Shown here piece after piece: positions 10,323 to 19,020 of a DNA stretch of 64,000 bases; the first letter of the stretch is position 1; each line of letters opens with the position of its first letter. Origin of the DNA: Scilla litardierei (Eukaryota > Streptophyta > Magnoliopsida > Asparagales > Asparagaceae); the NCBI GenBank assembly GCA_030789695.1, contig CM061141.1, positions 197,233,689-197,297,688 of the forward strand, written 5' to 3'. The translations under genes were made by a program, and so were the position numbers. The notes beneath the pieces were generated by a model. The model was not told where the DNA came from and ran no database searches. It was given only the letters and a program-made list of their open reading frames with translations.

Positions 10323-11064
10323 TTCATTTAAGATTTTTCCCCGCAAAATCTTTGTTCCCCCAAAAATTATTTCTACAGCCAAAATTGTGCGGAACAACAA
10401 ATTAGCATAAAAATATGTAGCGACACTGACGCCTTCGGTGTGGAACAATAAAATCGGCGCATGCGCCTTTGACACGGAACAACACATGTTCACAACCCAA
10501 CTGTTATCAGATCCGAGCATTCGTTAGCGGTGCAACATATGTGTGGCCCGTTCGATGGACCTGATGAATCCAAACAGCTAGCATGATCATAGCCAACACT
10601 GCACCCAATGCAATAGCCACCCAACCCGATCCGATACAGTCCATGTTTAATCTTTCTTCTCGCACCCAATGCAATAGCCACGTGGGAATTTGATGTGATA
10701 ATGAATTGATCTTTCTTCTCGTAAAAATGGAGTCCATTTTTCTTGATCAAGTACCTTATATATTCTATATTGTGTATTATTACCATTTTTCATATAATAT
10801 TTTGTAACATAGAATGCATCAATAACAAAATTCAACTACCAACTGAGCACAATTTGGGCGGTGTGGCAATTTCTTCACATTAGACATATATCATTGAACC
10901 TGCCCAATATAGTGTGTATCCAATTACCTGACAAAAAGCATTTAGAAGTTCAATTGAGTTCAACGTCAAAAATACACCCGGTGATCTGTAAACTGACTTA
11001 GGTTTACAGCGGACTTTACAGTAGACATTAAAACTTCCAAATATTTGATCCAAGATTTTTGTCT
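10323..11064. other. Helitron interior without recognised gene
   Basis: I see no conserved coding sequence here. The phrase CACCCAATGCAATAGCCAC occurs twice (near 10605 and 10665), a local duplication of about 60 bp. The remainder is AT-rich. Confidence 0.5.
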
Positions 11065-11683
11065 GCAAAATGCTTCCCTAGTTTTCTGTACTTCTTCTAG
11101 CTCTTCTAAGTTGTGTTTAGTGCAGAAGATGAAACCATTTGAGTTCCTTTTAATAGATGAAGCTGCACAGTTGAAAGAGTGCGAGTCACTAATTCCTCTA
11201 ACGCTTCCTGGTGTATGACATGCTGTTTTTATTGGAGATGAATGACAATTGCCGGCAATGGTCCAGAGCAAGGTTTGCTAACATCCGATCTTCTGTCCCT
11301 TATTCAATAAGGTTTACATTTTTATTTATAAGACCTATTTATCTCTCAGCTTTCAGAGAATGCATTGTTTGGCACATGTCTTTTTGAAAGGCTGAGTTCA
11401 TTGGGTCAAAAGAAACACCTTCTAAATATTCAATATCGAATGCATCCTTCGATAAGTATGTTTCCCAATTCCAATTTTTATGACAATCAGATCGCAGATG
11501 CGCCAAATGTTCTTCAAAAGAAACATGAAAAGCAGTATCTTCCAGGTCGCATGTATGGCCCGTATTCATTTATAAATGTTGAATTCGGAAAGGAAATTTC
11601 TGATGACATTGGACATACTCGGAAAAATATGGCTGAAGTGGATGTCATATTGCAAACAGTGAGAAGCCTATTTAACAGTACGC
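11065..11683 (+). pseudogene. SEN1-like superfamily 1 RNA/DNA helicase fragment captured by the Helitron
   Basis: Two exon-like blocks read on the plus strand. Block 1 (11065-11270) encodes ASLVFCT, a serine run, then LLIDEAAQLKECES (Walker B, DEAAQ) and QLPAMVQSK. An intron-like stretch follows (AAG|GTTTGC ... CTCTCAG|CTTTC). Block 2 (11350-11683) encodes LFERL, then NIQYRMHPSIS, the conserved YRMHP motif of Upf1/Sen1 helicases, and MYGPYSFINV. In-frame TGA stops at 11216 and 11243 replace expected R and C codons. The N-terminal Walker A region and the C-terminal motifs are absent. Plant SEN1-like helicases have many paralogues, so the exact parent is unknown. This is clearly a non-functional fragment. 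Confidence 0.88.
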
Positions 11684-11908
11684 TACTTTATCATGTAATA
11701 TATTTGCATAAGTAAGATGCTTTGAATAACTTGTAACTTGTAACTTGTAACATGCTATTCAGCGAGTCATCAAAGCTGCAAATTCATTCTTATATATCAT
11801 TCATGAAGCAAATCCTCAACATATGAACTTGTAACGTAATGAACTTGAACTCAATTGAAAGATAAAACTGGTAGGCTGATATTAGCTCAACCCAATGATT
11901 CCTCTTTA
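11684..11908. other. Helitron spacer between the two captured gene pieces
   Basis: AT-rich sequence with short direct repeats (AACTTGTAACTTGTAACTTG near 11728). No coding content is seen. Confidence 0.5.
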
Positions 11909-12173
11909 CTATCAAAGTTCTATAGGATTTCCGTGTATATCATTACTGCTATCCACTCTTTCATAAAATAGAATGTAGGGATCCAGCTTAAGGACATCGG
12001 CCAACTGAACTTCCTCCACCCGATCATCATTAGCCATAAACCAGACTTTAATGCCCTCGCCCTTGTTTCGTCTTTCAAATGCACTGTAATGACCCGTCTC
12101 GAGGGAGTTTCCCAAGTGCAGCACCATGCCTATGAGAAGATACAAATGATTCTCATTCTGTTTCTCCAACGAA
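11909..12173 (-). pseudogene. Last exon of a ubiquitin-specific protease (UBP/USP family), captured fragment
   Basis: On the minus strand a TTGCAG acceptor at about 12174 opens an exon that encodes LIGMVLHLGNSLETGHYSAF, VWFMANDDRVEEV and DPYILFYERV, then a stop at 11909-11911. GHYSAF is the histidine box of the C19 peptidase family, which contains the catalytic histidine. YILFYER is the family's conserved C-terminal strand. The exon itself is open, but the Cys box and all upstream exons are missing, so it cannot be an enzyme. It has the same orientation as the Helitron. Its good preservation suggests relatively recent capture or duplication. Confidence 0.85.
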
Positions 12174-12856
12174 CTGCAATCAAATTGGAAAATAGACAGA
12201 TCAGGGATGATATACAAAGATAACACCTTACACTTGCACAAAAAGCTGAAATTTAGAATAAAATGCAAAATTTCTAACCTTGATACAAACCTCGAGTTTC
12301 AAAATAGAAAAGAACAGTTCACGAATAAGAACAATGAAGAGAAACCACATGCAAATAATTTGTAGTATGAATTATGTCTACCAAGTTGGCATAGTATTAA
12401 GCTTCAGCTCATAGGCCTTAAAATATGAGGTCACAGTTAAAAATTAAATTTAGAATAACATTTGTAAAAAAAATAGACTCACATGAAATAACATTAGTAT
12501 TAAGCTTCAGCTCATAGGCTATGGTACCTCTCTTGCCTGTTGACTGCTAATGTCTATGAGAAAATGATGCACCTACTGTTGATTCCTACATGATAGCTAT
12601 GACATGGTGAAAATCAGTAAAAATACTGAATTTGCTACGTCATTAGATTATTGTGTTTGTTGCTTTCACTTCATTCTGTTAGCTTCTCAATTTGGAATGC
12701 AATCTGTTACCATGTTTTACGCTTTTTTTCGGGTCAAATAACTCTCAACTTAGAATTTAGATACTAAATCTTAGTTAGGATTAATCAACTAATTTTAATG
12801 CATTTCAATGAGGACAACAGTTTAAGTTAGAATTTTGTAATAATCAAGAGGCTTGT

Positions 12857-13020
12857 TTTGTGCCTAAATTGTGTAAACAAAACCTTAATAAAGAAATACG
12901 GGTGTCACATTTGTGCCTAAAATGTGTAAACAAAATCTTAATAAAGAAATACATGTGTCACATTTGCGCCTAAAATGTGTAAACAAAATCTTAATAAAGA
13001 AATACAGGTGTCACATTTGT
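12857..13020. repeat. 53 bp tandem repeat, three copies
   Basis: Units start at 12857, 12910 and 12963 with TTTGTGCCTAAA or a one-base variant, and share GTGTAAACAAAA and CTTAATAAAGAAATAC. A partial fourth copy (TTTGTG) follows. Confidence 0.9.
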
Positions 13021-14372
13021 GTTAGCTCTAACTGTATGTTTAAGGAAAAATTATTACGCACACGCTCTATATTTTGTGCAAATATTTGTGTTAGCTCTTA
13101 CTCTATGATTAAGGACTAAATATCAGAAGTATCAAGGCAATAAAAGTAATTAAACAGAGGCAATAACTGAAGGGAGTCCACTCTATCATAGTGAATGAAG
13201 AGAAGACAGAGGCAATAACTGAAGTGATATCCCTATTTTCTCCATAACAAAATCTAATATCATAGTATATGAAGAGAAGACATAGGCAATTTCAAGTTCA
13301 CATATGTAGTTATCATAAGATGGAAGGCCAAGTAATAACTGAAGACAGAGGCAATTTTGTTACTGCACATACAAACGCCTTTCAAAATGCAGGAACTCCA
13401 ATTAATTTTTCAAAGCTAAGAGCATTTAAATAAGTGTTTCCAAATCTCCATGAAGCTCATATCATAAACGGCAAATCTCCATGAAAGATATGCATATCAG
13501 TTTCATGCAAATAGTTCAGTAACACATGGATCATTCCTGAAGGGAGTCCACTCTATCTGAAAGTGATGGGTTTAATAAGGCCATTAACTTTTGTGACCTG
13601 GATCATTCCTGTGATAATAAACATGGACATAGCATGTTGATGGCTTGAAGAGAAATCGGCCTTTATTAAACCCATCACATGGACACAACAAAATTGAAAC
13701 TAAATGGCCAGGTCACAAAATTGAAATGAAATGTACAACATGAAGCTCATTTGCGTGAAACTAAATGGCCAGGTCACAAAAGTTAATGGCCTTATTAAAC
13801 AATCTTCATGACCAACTGAAGATGTGTTAAACATGTGTTACTGAACCCATTAATTTCAGATGGCCATGTCACAAAATGGCTAGGTCACAAAATTGGATCA
13901 AATTAAATTTTACTGAAAGTGATGTGTTACTGAACTTTTTGTTTCATCAAAGCAAAGAAACAACATTTGAGGTTGGGAACAAAAAAGTGTACCAACAGAC
14001 CAACAGCAAGACCAACAGACTAAATATCAGAAGCAAAGCAAAGCAACAACAGCAAGACCAACAGACCAACAGCAAAAATTGATGGCTGAGAACAAAAAAG
14101 TGTACCTTTTGGAGAACTTGGAGATGAGGATGGATGAGAAATTGGTCCAATGGAGAAAAATGGGACGGATAAATTGATTGGAGATAATTGCTTGGAGAAA
14201 ACGAAGATCAAATGGAAGCTCTTGAGGTTGGCGGATGTTACCTGCGATGGGGATGCTCTTGAGGTTGGCGGATGCTATGGATGATGGCGAAATTGATGGG
14301 GAGAAGAAGCAGAACCAATTTAGGTTTTTTTGTGAAGAAGGCGAGGCGCCATGCGGGGAAGCCGAGGCGTTG

Positions 14373-14510
14373 GTGAGGCGATTCGTGTGGGGGAAGCCGA
14401 GGCGTTGGGTCTTCTGTGTGTTTTAGGATGCCTCTTCTGTGAGGCGATTCGTGTGGGGGAAGCCAAGGCGTTGGGTCTTCTGTGTGTTTTTAGGATGCCT
14501 TTTCTCTTTA
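14373..14510. repeat. 67 bp tandem duplication
   Basis: GTGAGGCGATTCGTGTGGGG starts at about 14373 and again at about 14440. Each copy is followed by GAAGCC(G/A)AGGCGTTGGG and a GTCTTCTGTGTGTTTT segment. Confidence 0.85.
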
Positions 14511-14816
14511 AGTAACATTTGGGTCTTCTGTTCGTTAATTGGCATTTGCGGTCTGACAGTTCTGTGCGTTCTGTGCACCCTTTTTGAGATTTATTTATGC
14601 CTCTTCTGTGCGTTAATTGGCATTTGCGTTAATGATGCCTCGTATGTTATGTACACGTGATTCACTTTGTGGGTGCGGTTTGCAATGATTCCACTCTCAC
14701 AACGTCTTACAACAACGCATCTCAACCGTTGATTTAGCAAGATCAAATCTCAGCCGTCTTTTATCTTGTCATAGTCAGCCCTAGGATTCAAAAATCGCTG
14801 TCAAATGTATAATAGA

Positions 14817-14898
14817 TATATATACATATATATATATATATATATGCTAATATTCCAACTGTGTTGTAAAGCTAATATTCTCCATATATATATATATA
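14817..14898. repeat. TA microsatellite with the 35 bp GCTAATATTCCAACTG motif
   Basis: (TA)n runs flank one copy of a 35 bp motif beginning GCTAATATTCCAACTG and ending GCTAATATTC at about 14846-14880. The same motif recurs at about 20945 and 21053, on the other side of the second LINE. Confidence 0.9.
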
Positions 14899-15072
14899 TT
14901 TTTTTTTGGAAAGTTAGAAAATCTTTATTGATAGACAGAAATATACAACAATATAGTACGTAGATATGAAGATTCAATAAAAAGAGGAGAGGGCACAAGC
15001 GCCGTCACTCTTTATTAAAGAATCTACAGTCTACGCCAACTATACACAGCCCATAAAACACATAAACAAGGC

Positions 15073-18000
15073 CTAGCCCAAATCACGTATCTCCCAATTT
15101 GAGAAGACAGCTTCCTCCTCAGCGGACGCGGGATCCTGGCCCATCATAGCAATTCTGATATCCGCCGAAATTACCTCAAAAATCTCCATTTTACCCCTGA
15201 CTTTACCTTCGAAAATTCTACTGTTCCTCTCATGCCAAATGTGCCAGACCATCGAAGAGAGAGCAGTTTTGGCTAATCTGCACAGAGCACTTTTACCCCC
15301 GAAATTCAACAAGCAAAATTCTCCTATATCAGCCAGGGAAGTACCAATATGGCGAGTGACATTTAACTTTAGCAGTGTTCGTTTAAGAATGTAACTAGTG
15401 TAGGGACAGGCGAAGAATAAATGGCTTAAATCCTCCATAATATCCTCACCACAAAGAGCACAGTTAAGCGGTGAATTCAAACCCCATCTACTTATAATAT
15501 CCCTTGTCAGAAGCTTACCCCTGAAAGCTCGCAGCAGAGTGAGAGCCCACTTCGGAATATGCCCCTGAAACCATACCAACTTATGGAATCGGAACGGCTC
15601 CCCCCTCAATCTGACCCCTTCCCAGGCCTCCTTAAACTTGAAATCACCAGCATCAGCCTGTAAAGCCTGTGGGAAGATACGGCAAGTGGGGCTCCCTGTA
15701 GAAGGCCTTCGGCCAGAGGAGATTGCCGGCTGACGCAAGCAACCAGTGGAGGCAATTACAGCCTGTGAATTCATCCAGCTCATGGATCCCTGCCCATGTG
15801 AACAGCACGTGGAGCCATGCCTACCTGTAATACTCGTTGGACAATGCAAGGGGGGGTTCATATTACCAGCAGTCGAATAGGATTGAAATCCATTTGCAGA
15901 ATGGGCCACCCAGCGCCAGGTATCAGAGCCTTGCACAAGGACCACTTTAGCTAGGTGATGCCGGATATTTCCAATAGCAGGATCATTCAACCAAGTGTCT
16001 TGTACCCAGTAATCTCTAACACTTTTCATAGTGGAATTAGGAGGAACTGCCGCCAGGTTTCTCAAGGGTCCACAGTCAAGCCAGGAGTCGTGCCAGAAAA
16101 GGGTAGAGCGTCCGTCTTTCACAACCCGCCTGATGAGCTTACTGGATGCCTCCCTACAATTCAGCATATGTTTCCAGGTGCCAGAATGTGTCAATAACCC
16201 CTTTGCCGCATAGAACCCATCCGCCCCTCCATATTTGACTCTCATTTGCTTCGCCCATAAGCTAGTGGAAGTAAGGAACCGCCACGTCAGCCTAATCCCA
16301 GATGCCACATTGAGATCCTCCAACAACTGAATACCCACTCCACCCTCCGTCTTTGGGACGCAGATATCCCTCCAAGACCAGGCACGTGAGGAACCCAAAA
16401 TGAACCGCCTGCAAAGTGATGATATTTCTCGCACAACCGTGTATGGCATATGGTAGGCTTGCATCCAGAAAGCCACCATGCCATAAACGACCGACTTAAC
16501 AAGCTCAATCCGTCCAGCAATAGATAACTTAGATGACGTCCATCCCATAAGCCTCTTCTTGCACTTATCTACCAATCTGCCATACATGGGTGCTTTGGGA
16601 TATTTGGATGACAAAGGCAGACCAAGGTAAGTAGAAAAAGTGGTGGCAATCTGAATACCTAAGCAATCCGCAAGTAAAGACCTGTCCTTGGTTCCCTTAC
16701 TAAATATTGCCCTACTCTTTTCCCAATTCACCTGCAACCCTGTAAGGTTATTGAACTCATGAAGCAATGACTTGATGCACCTGAAGGATTTAAGATTAGA
16801 TCTACAAAATACAAGCAAGTCATCAGCAAACAGAAGATGAGAAATGGAGGATGATCGTCTCATTGGCTGAAGAGCCCCACTGCCAAGAGCCTTAGCCATA
16901 ATAATTGAGAAAGCTTCCATAGCTATAACGAACAGGTAAGGGGAGAGAGGATCCCCCTGCCTAATACCCCTGTTGCCTTCAAAGTACCCCACAGGAGAAC
17001 CACTAACCATCACCGAAAAAGTAGGCGAGGTAATACATTCTCTTATCCACCTTATGAAAGTAATAGGAAATCCCATCTGACCCAAAAAGTGTAGAATAAA
17101 CTCCCGGTTCACAGAATCGAAAGCTTTCCTCAAATCCAGCTTAGGGCAAGCCCTCCCCCCCATAGGGTTGCTGAAGTCTCTAATCTGCTCATGAGCAATA
17201 AGGGAGCATTCCGATAAGAGCCTCCCTTTAAGGAAGGCCGCCTGGTTAGGCGAGATAAGTTCATGAATTACCACCCTGAGCCTGTTACTTATGATCTTGC
17301 TGATAATTTTATATAAAACATTACAGCAAGCAATAGGCCTATAGTCATTAAGAGAGGAAGCATTAGAATTCTTAGGCACCAGCGTGAGGTGGGTGTGATT
17401 AACTTGCCTTAGAAGCTTGCCAGATGCAAAGAAAGACTTGATCGCCCGAGTCACATCTTCTCCAATCCTGTACCAATAGCGTTGAAAGAAATGGGCATTA
17501 AACCGATCTGGTCCAGGAGCCTTATCAGGGTTCATCTGAAATACCACATTCTTGATTTCCTCATCTGAAATTCTTCTGGTCAACCAGGTGGAAGCCTCCT
17601 CGGTAAGAATACGCTTGGGGGTAATAGGATGGAATGTAGAAGCATAGTGGTTTTGGTTATATAACCCCACATAGTAATCAACAGCTTCCTTTTTCAGCTT
17701 TTCAAAAGAGCCAGTCTTACTCCCATGGGCATCCACCAAATGTGACAAACAGTTGTAGCTTTCTCTTGACTTCATTGCATTATAAAAGAATTTAGAATTG
17801 CGATCCCCCAATGAGATCCAGTTCTGCCTACTCTTCTGCCTGATCATCTCCTCCTCCAGACTCATAGCACTAGCTAACTCCTTCATCGCAGCCTGCTCCT
17901 GAACTTGTAAAGATTCGACAGTGGTCAAAAGCGGATTTTTCCTGATACCTTCCAGTTTGGCACGGCTCAAATTCACCATTTTACTCGCATTATAATTAGC

Positions 18001-18873
18001 AGCCCACTTGCGCAGTAATGGTCTCAACTTCTTTAGTTTTTCTGCCACACAATACATAGATGAACCTGCCACATAGCACTCCCAACTCCCGTCCACAATT
18101 TCAGAAATCCCTGGACATTTGCTCCAGTAATTAAAGTATTTGAAGGGCTTGGGTTCTGAATGTACCTGAGAATGTAGGCTGACAACCATTGGGGAATGGT
18201 CACTAGAAATAGGGTCCAAATACTCCATAAACGAATCAGGGAGACGACTGAGCCAGTCACAATTAATGAAAACTCTATCAAGTCGAGCAGTGATCCTTCC
18301 ATCGCCCACTCTATTATTACACCAGCTAAATTTGTACCCGGTGCTCTTGAGCTGGAGGAGGTGGCAGGAACTAATACATTCACTGAAGTCAAAAAGCATC
18401 TTCTGATCCAACCTCCGTCCCCCAATTTTGTCCGCAGCAGAAAGTACACAGTTAAAATCCCCACAGACCATCCACAATCCTTTATTCATAGAAGACTCAT
18501 CACCTTTTAGCGAAGCCCATAAATCCTTACGCTCACCCATTGTATTACGGCCATACACTCCAGTAATAGCGCAACCGAGGCCACCTGAGTTAGTACAAGA
18601 AAGAGTGACATGCTGATCAGAAGAAGAAACAAGGGAGGCCTTCCAAACCGCTGGGTCCAAAGCCATCACAATCCTGCCACCATGTGCTTTGTCCAAGTTG
18701 TCAAAAAAGATCCAGTGTTTAGGCAAAAGAGAATCCTTAATGGCCGCCAAAGACCTAAGCTTCGTCTCCAAAAGAATAGTAGACGACGGCTTAATGGTGG
18801 TGAGTCTGTCCCTAAGATCACGCCGACGTACCGGGTTATTCAAACCCATTGTATTCCAAATGAAAATCGTCAT
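15073..18873 (-). CDS. LINE ORF2: endonuclease / reverse transcriptase, 1266 residues
   Basis: ORF2 nicks target DNA and copies the element RNA there (target-primed reverse transcription). Residues 1-235 are the APE-type endonuclease (IWNTMGLNNP, LLETKLRS, GVYGRN, CGDFNCVL, SSDHSPMVV). The RT follows from about residue 500 (LNDYRPIACCNVLYK, NQAAFLKGRLL, KLDLRKAFDSVNREF, RQGDPLSPYLF), with the catalytic FADD at about 684-687. A zf-RVT cysteine/histidine segment is at about 1110-1160 (CALCGEDIMEDLSHLFFAC). There is no RNase H domain. An insert of about 83 residues, rich in S, T, G and C, lies between WVAHSANG and FKFKEAWEG. The frame is open throughout, with an intact FADD and endonuclease motifs. 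It could be active, but the odd insert and the ORF1 frameshift argue for caution. Confidence 0.94.
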   Translation of the reverse strand: MTIFIWNTMGLNNPVRRRDLRDRLTTIKPSSTILLETKLRSLAAIKDSLLPKHWIFFDNLDKAHGGRIVMALDPAVWKASLVSSSDQHVTLSCTNSGGLGCAITGVYGRNTMGERKDLWASLKGDESSMNKGLWMVCGDFNCVLSAADKIGGRRLDQKMLFDFSECISSCHLLQLKSTGYKFSWCNNRVGDGRITARLDRVFINCDWLSRLPDSFMEYLDPISSDHSPMVVSLHSQVHSEPKPFKYFNYWSKCPGISEIVDGSWECYVAGSSMYCVAEKLKKLRPLLRKWAANYNASKMVNLSRAKLEGIRKNPLLTTVESLQVQEQAAMKELASAMSLEEEMIRQKSRQNWISLGDRNSKFFYNAMKSRESYNCLSHLVDAHGSKTGSFEKLKKEAVDYYVGLYNQNHYASTFHPITPKRILTEEASTWLTRRISDEEIKNVVFQMNPDKAPGPDRFNAHFFQRYWYRIGEDVTRAIKSFFASGKLLRQVNHTHLTLVPKNSNASSLNDYRPIACCNVLYKIISKIISNRLRVVIHELISPNQAAFLKGRLLSECSLIAHEQIRDFSNPMGGRACPKLDLRKAFDSVNREFILHFLGQMGFPITFIRWIRECITSPTFSVMVSGSPVGYFEGNRGIRQGDPLSPYLFVIAMEAFSIIMAKALGSGALQPMRRSSSISHLLFADDLLVFCRSNLKSFRCIKSLLHEFNNLTGLQVNWEKSRAIFSKGTKDRSLLADCLGIQIATTFSTYLGLPLSSKYPKAPMYGRLVDKCKKRLMGWTSSKLSIAGRIELVKSVVYGMVAFWMQAYHMPYTVVREISSLCRRFILGSSRAWSWRDICVPKTEGGVGIQLLEDLNVASGIRLTWRFLTSTSLWAKQMRVKYGGADGFYAAKGLLTHSGTWKHMLNCREASSKLIRRVVKDGRSTLFWHDSWLDCGPLRNLAAVPPNSTMKSVRDYWVQDTWLNDPAIGNIRHHLAKVVLVQGSDTWRWVAHSANGFQSYSTAGNMNPPLHCPTSITGRHGSTCCSHGQGSMSWMNSQAVIASTGCLRQPAISSGRRPSTGSPTCRIFPQALQADAGDFKFKEAWEGVRLRGEPFRFHKLVWFQGHIPKWALTLLRAFRGKLLTRDIISRWGLNSPLNCALCGEDIMEDLSHLFFACPYTSYILKRTLLKLNVTRHIGTSLADIGEFCLLNFGGKSALCRLAKTALSSMVWHIWHERNSRIFEGKVRGKMEIFEVISADIRIAMMGQDPASAEEEAVFSNWEIRDLG

Positions 18874-18875
18874 TA
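18871..18875 (-). promoter_or_regulatory. TAATG stop/start overlap between LINE ORF1 frame and ORF2
   Basis: On the minus strand the TAA ending the ORF1-type frame (18875-18873) shares its last A with the ATG of ORF2 (18873-18871). UAAUG overlaps support termination-reinitiation in some non-LTR elements, with SART1 of silkworm the known case. Here it is a sequence observation, and coupling is inferred. Confidence 0.7.
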
Positions 18876-19020
18876 ACTAACCGTGTTTTTGGGAACACAC
18901 TTCTGAATCCTGGCACTCCGCCTAGCACTAGATTCAGCCGTGCATTCAGATTTTTTCCTCTCCTTCCTGATTTCCTCTGCCTGCGTAAGATTGCTCTCCT
19001 CCACGATCCAAACAGGATTG

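Larger units (their letters stand above)
10294..14816 (-). mobile_element. Non-autonomous Helitron (4.5 kb) carrying gene fragments
   Basis: On the minus strand the element starts TCTATTATAC at 14816, with host A before it, and ends CTAG at 10294, with host T after it. This is the canonical A|TC...CTRR|T arrangement. A perfect GC-rich hairpin lies 7 bases inside the 3' end. Both flanks are TA microsatellite and there is no target duplication, as expected for Helitrons. No Rep/helicase (RepHel) protein is present, so it is non-autonomous. Inside are a SEN1-like helicase fragment, opposite in direction to the Helitron, and a ubiquitin-specific protease exon in the same direction. Several short tandem repeats are also present. 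Confidence 0.85.
12174..14816 (-). other. Helitron 5' half: repeats, no recognised gene
   Basis: About 2.6 kb with no conserved protein. It holds a 53 bp tandem repeat (12857-13020), repeated AAACTAAATGGCCAGGTCACAAAA phrases near 13690 and 13755 with variants at 13580 and 13860, and a block of repeated ACCAACAGACCAACAGCAAG units at 13990-14075. A 67 bp duplication lies near 14373-14510. The last roughly 130 bases up to 14816 form the Helitron 5' terminus. Confidence 0.6.

Noticed and set aside
15658..15866. Intron in LINE ORF2 (GTAATATG...TTTACAG)
   Set aside because: The 209-base interval (or 200 with the other acceptor) would shift the frame, whereas leaving it in keeps the frame open.
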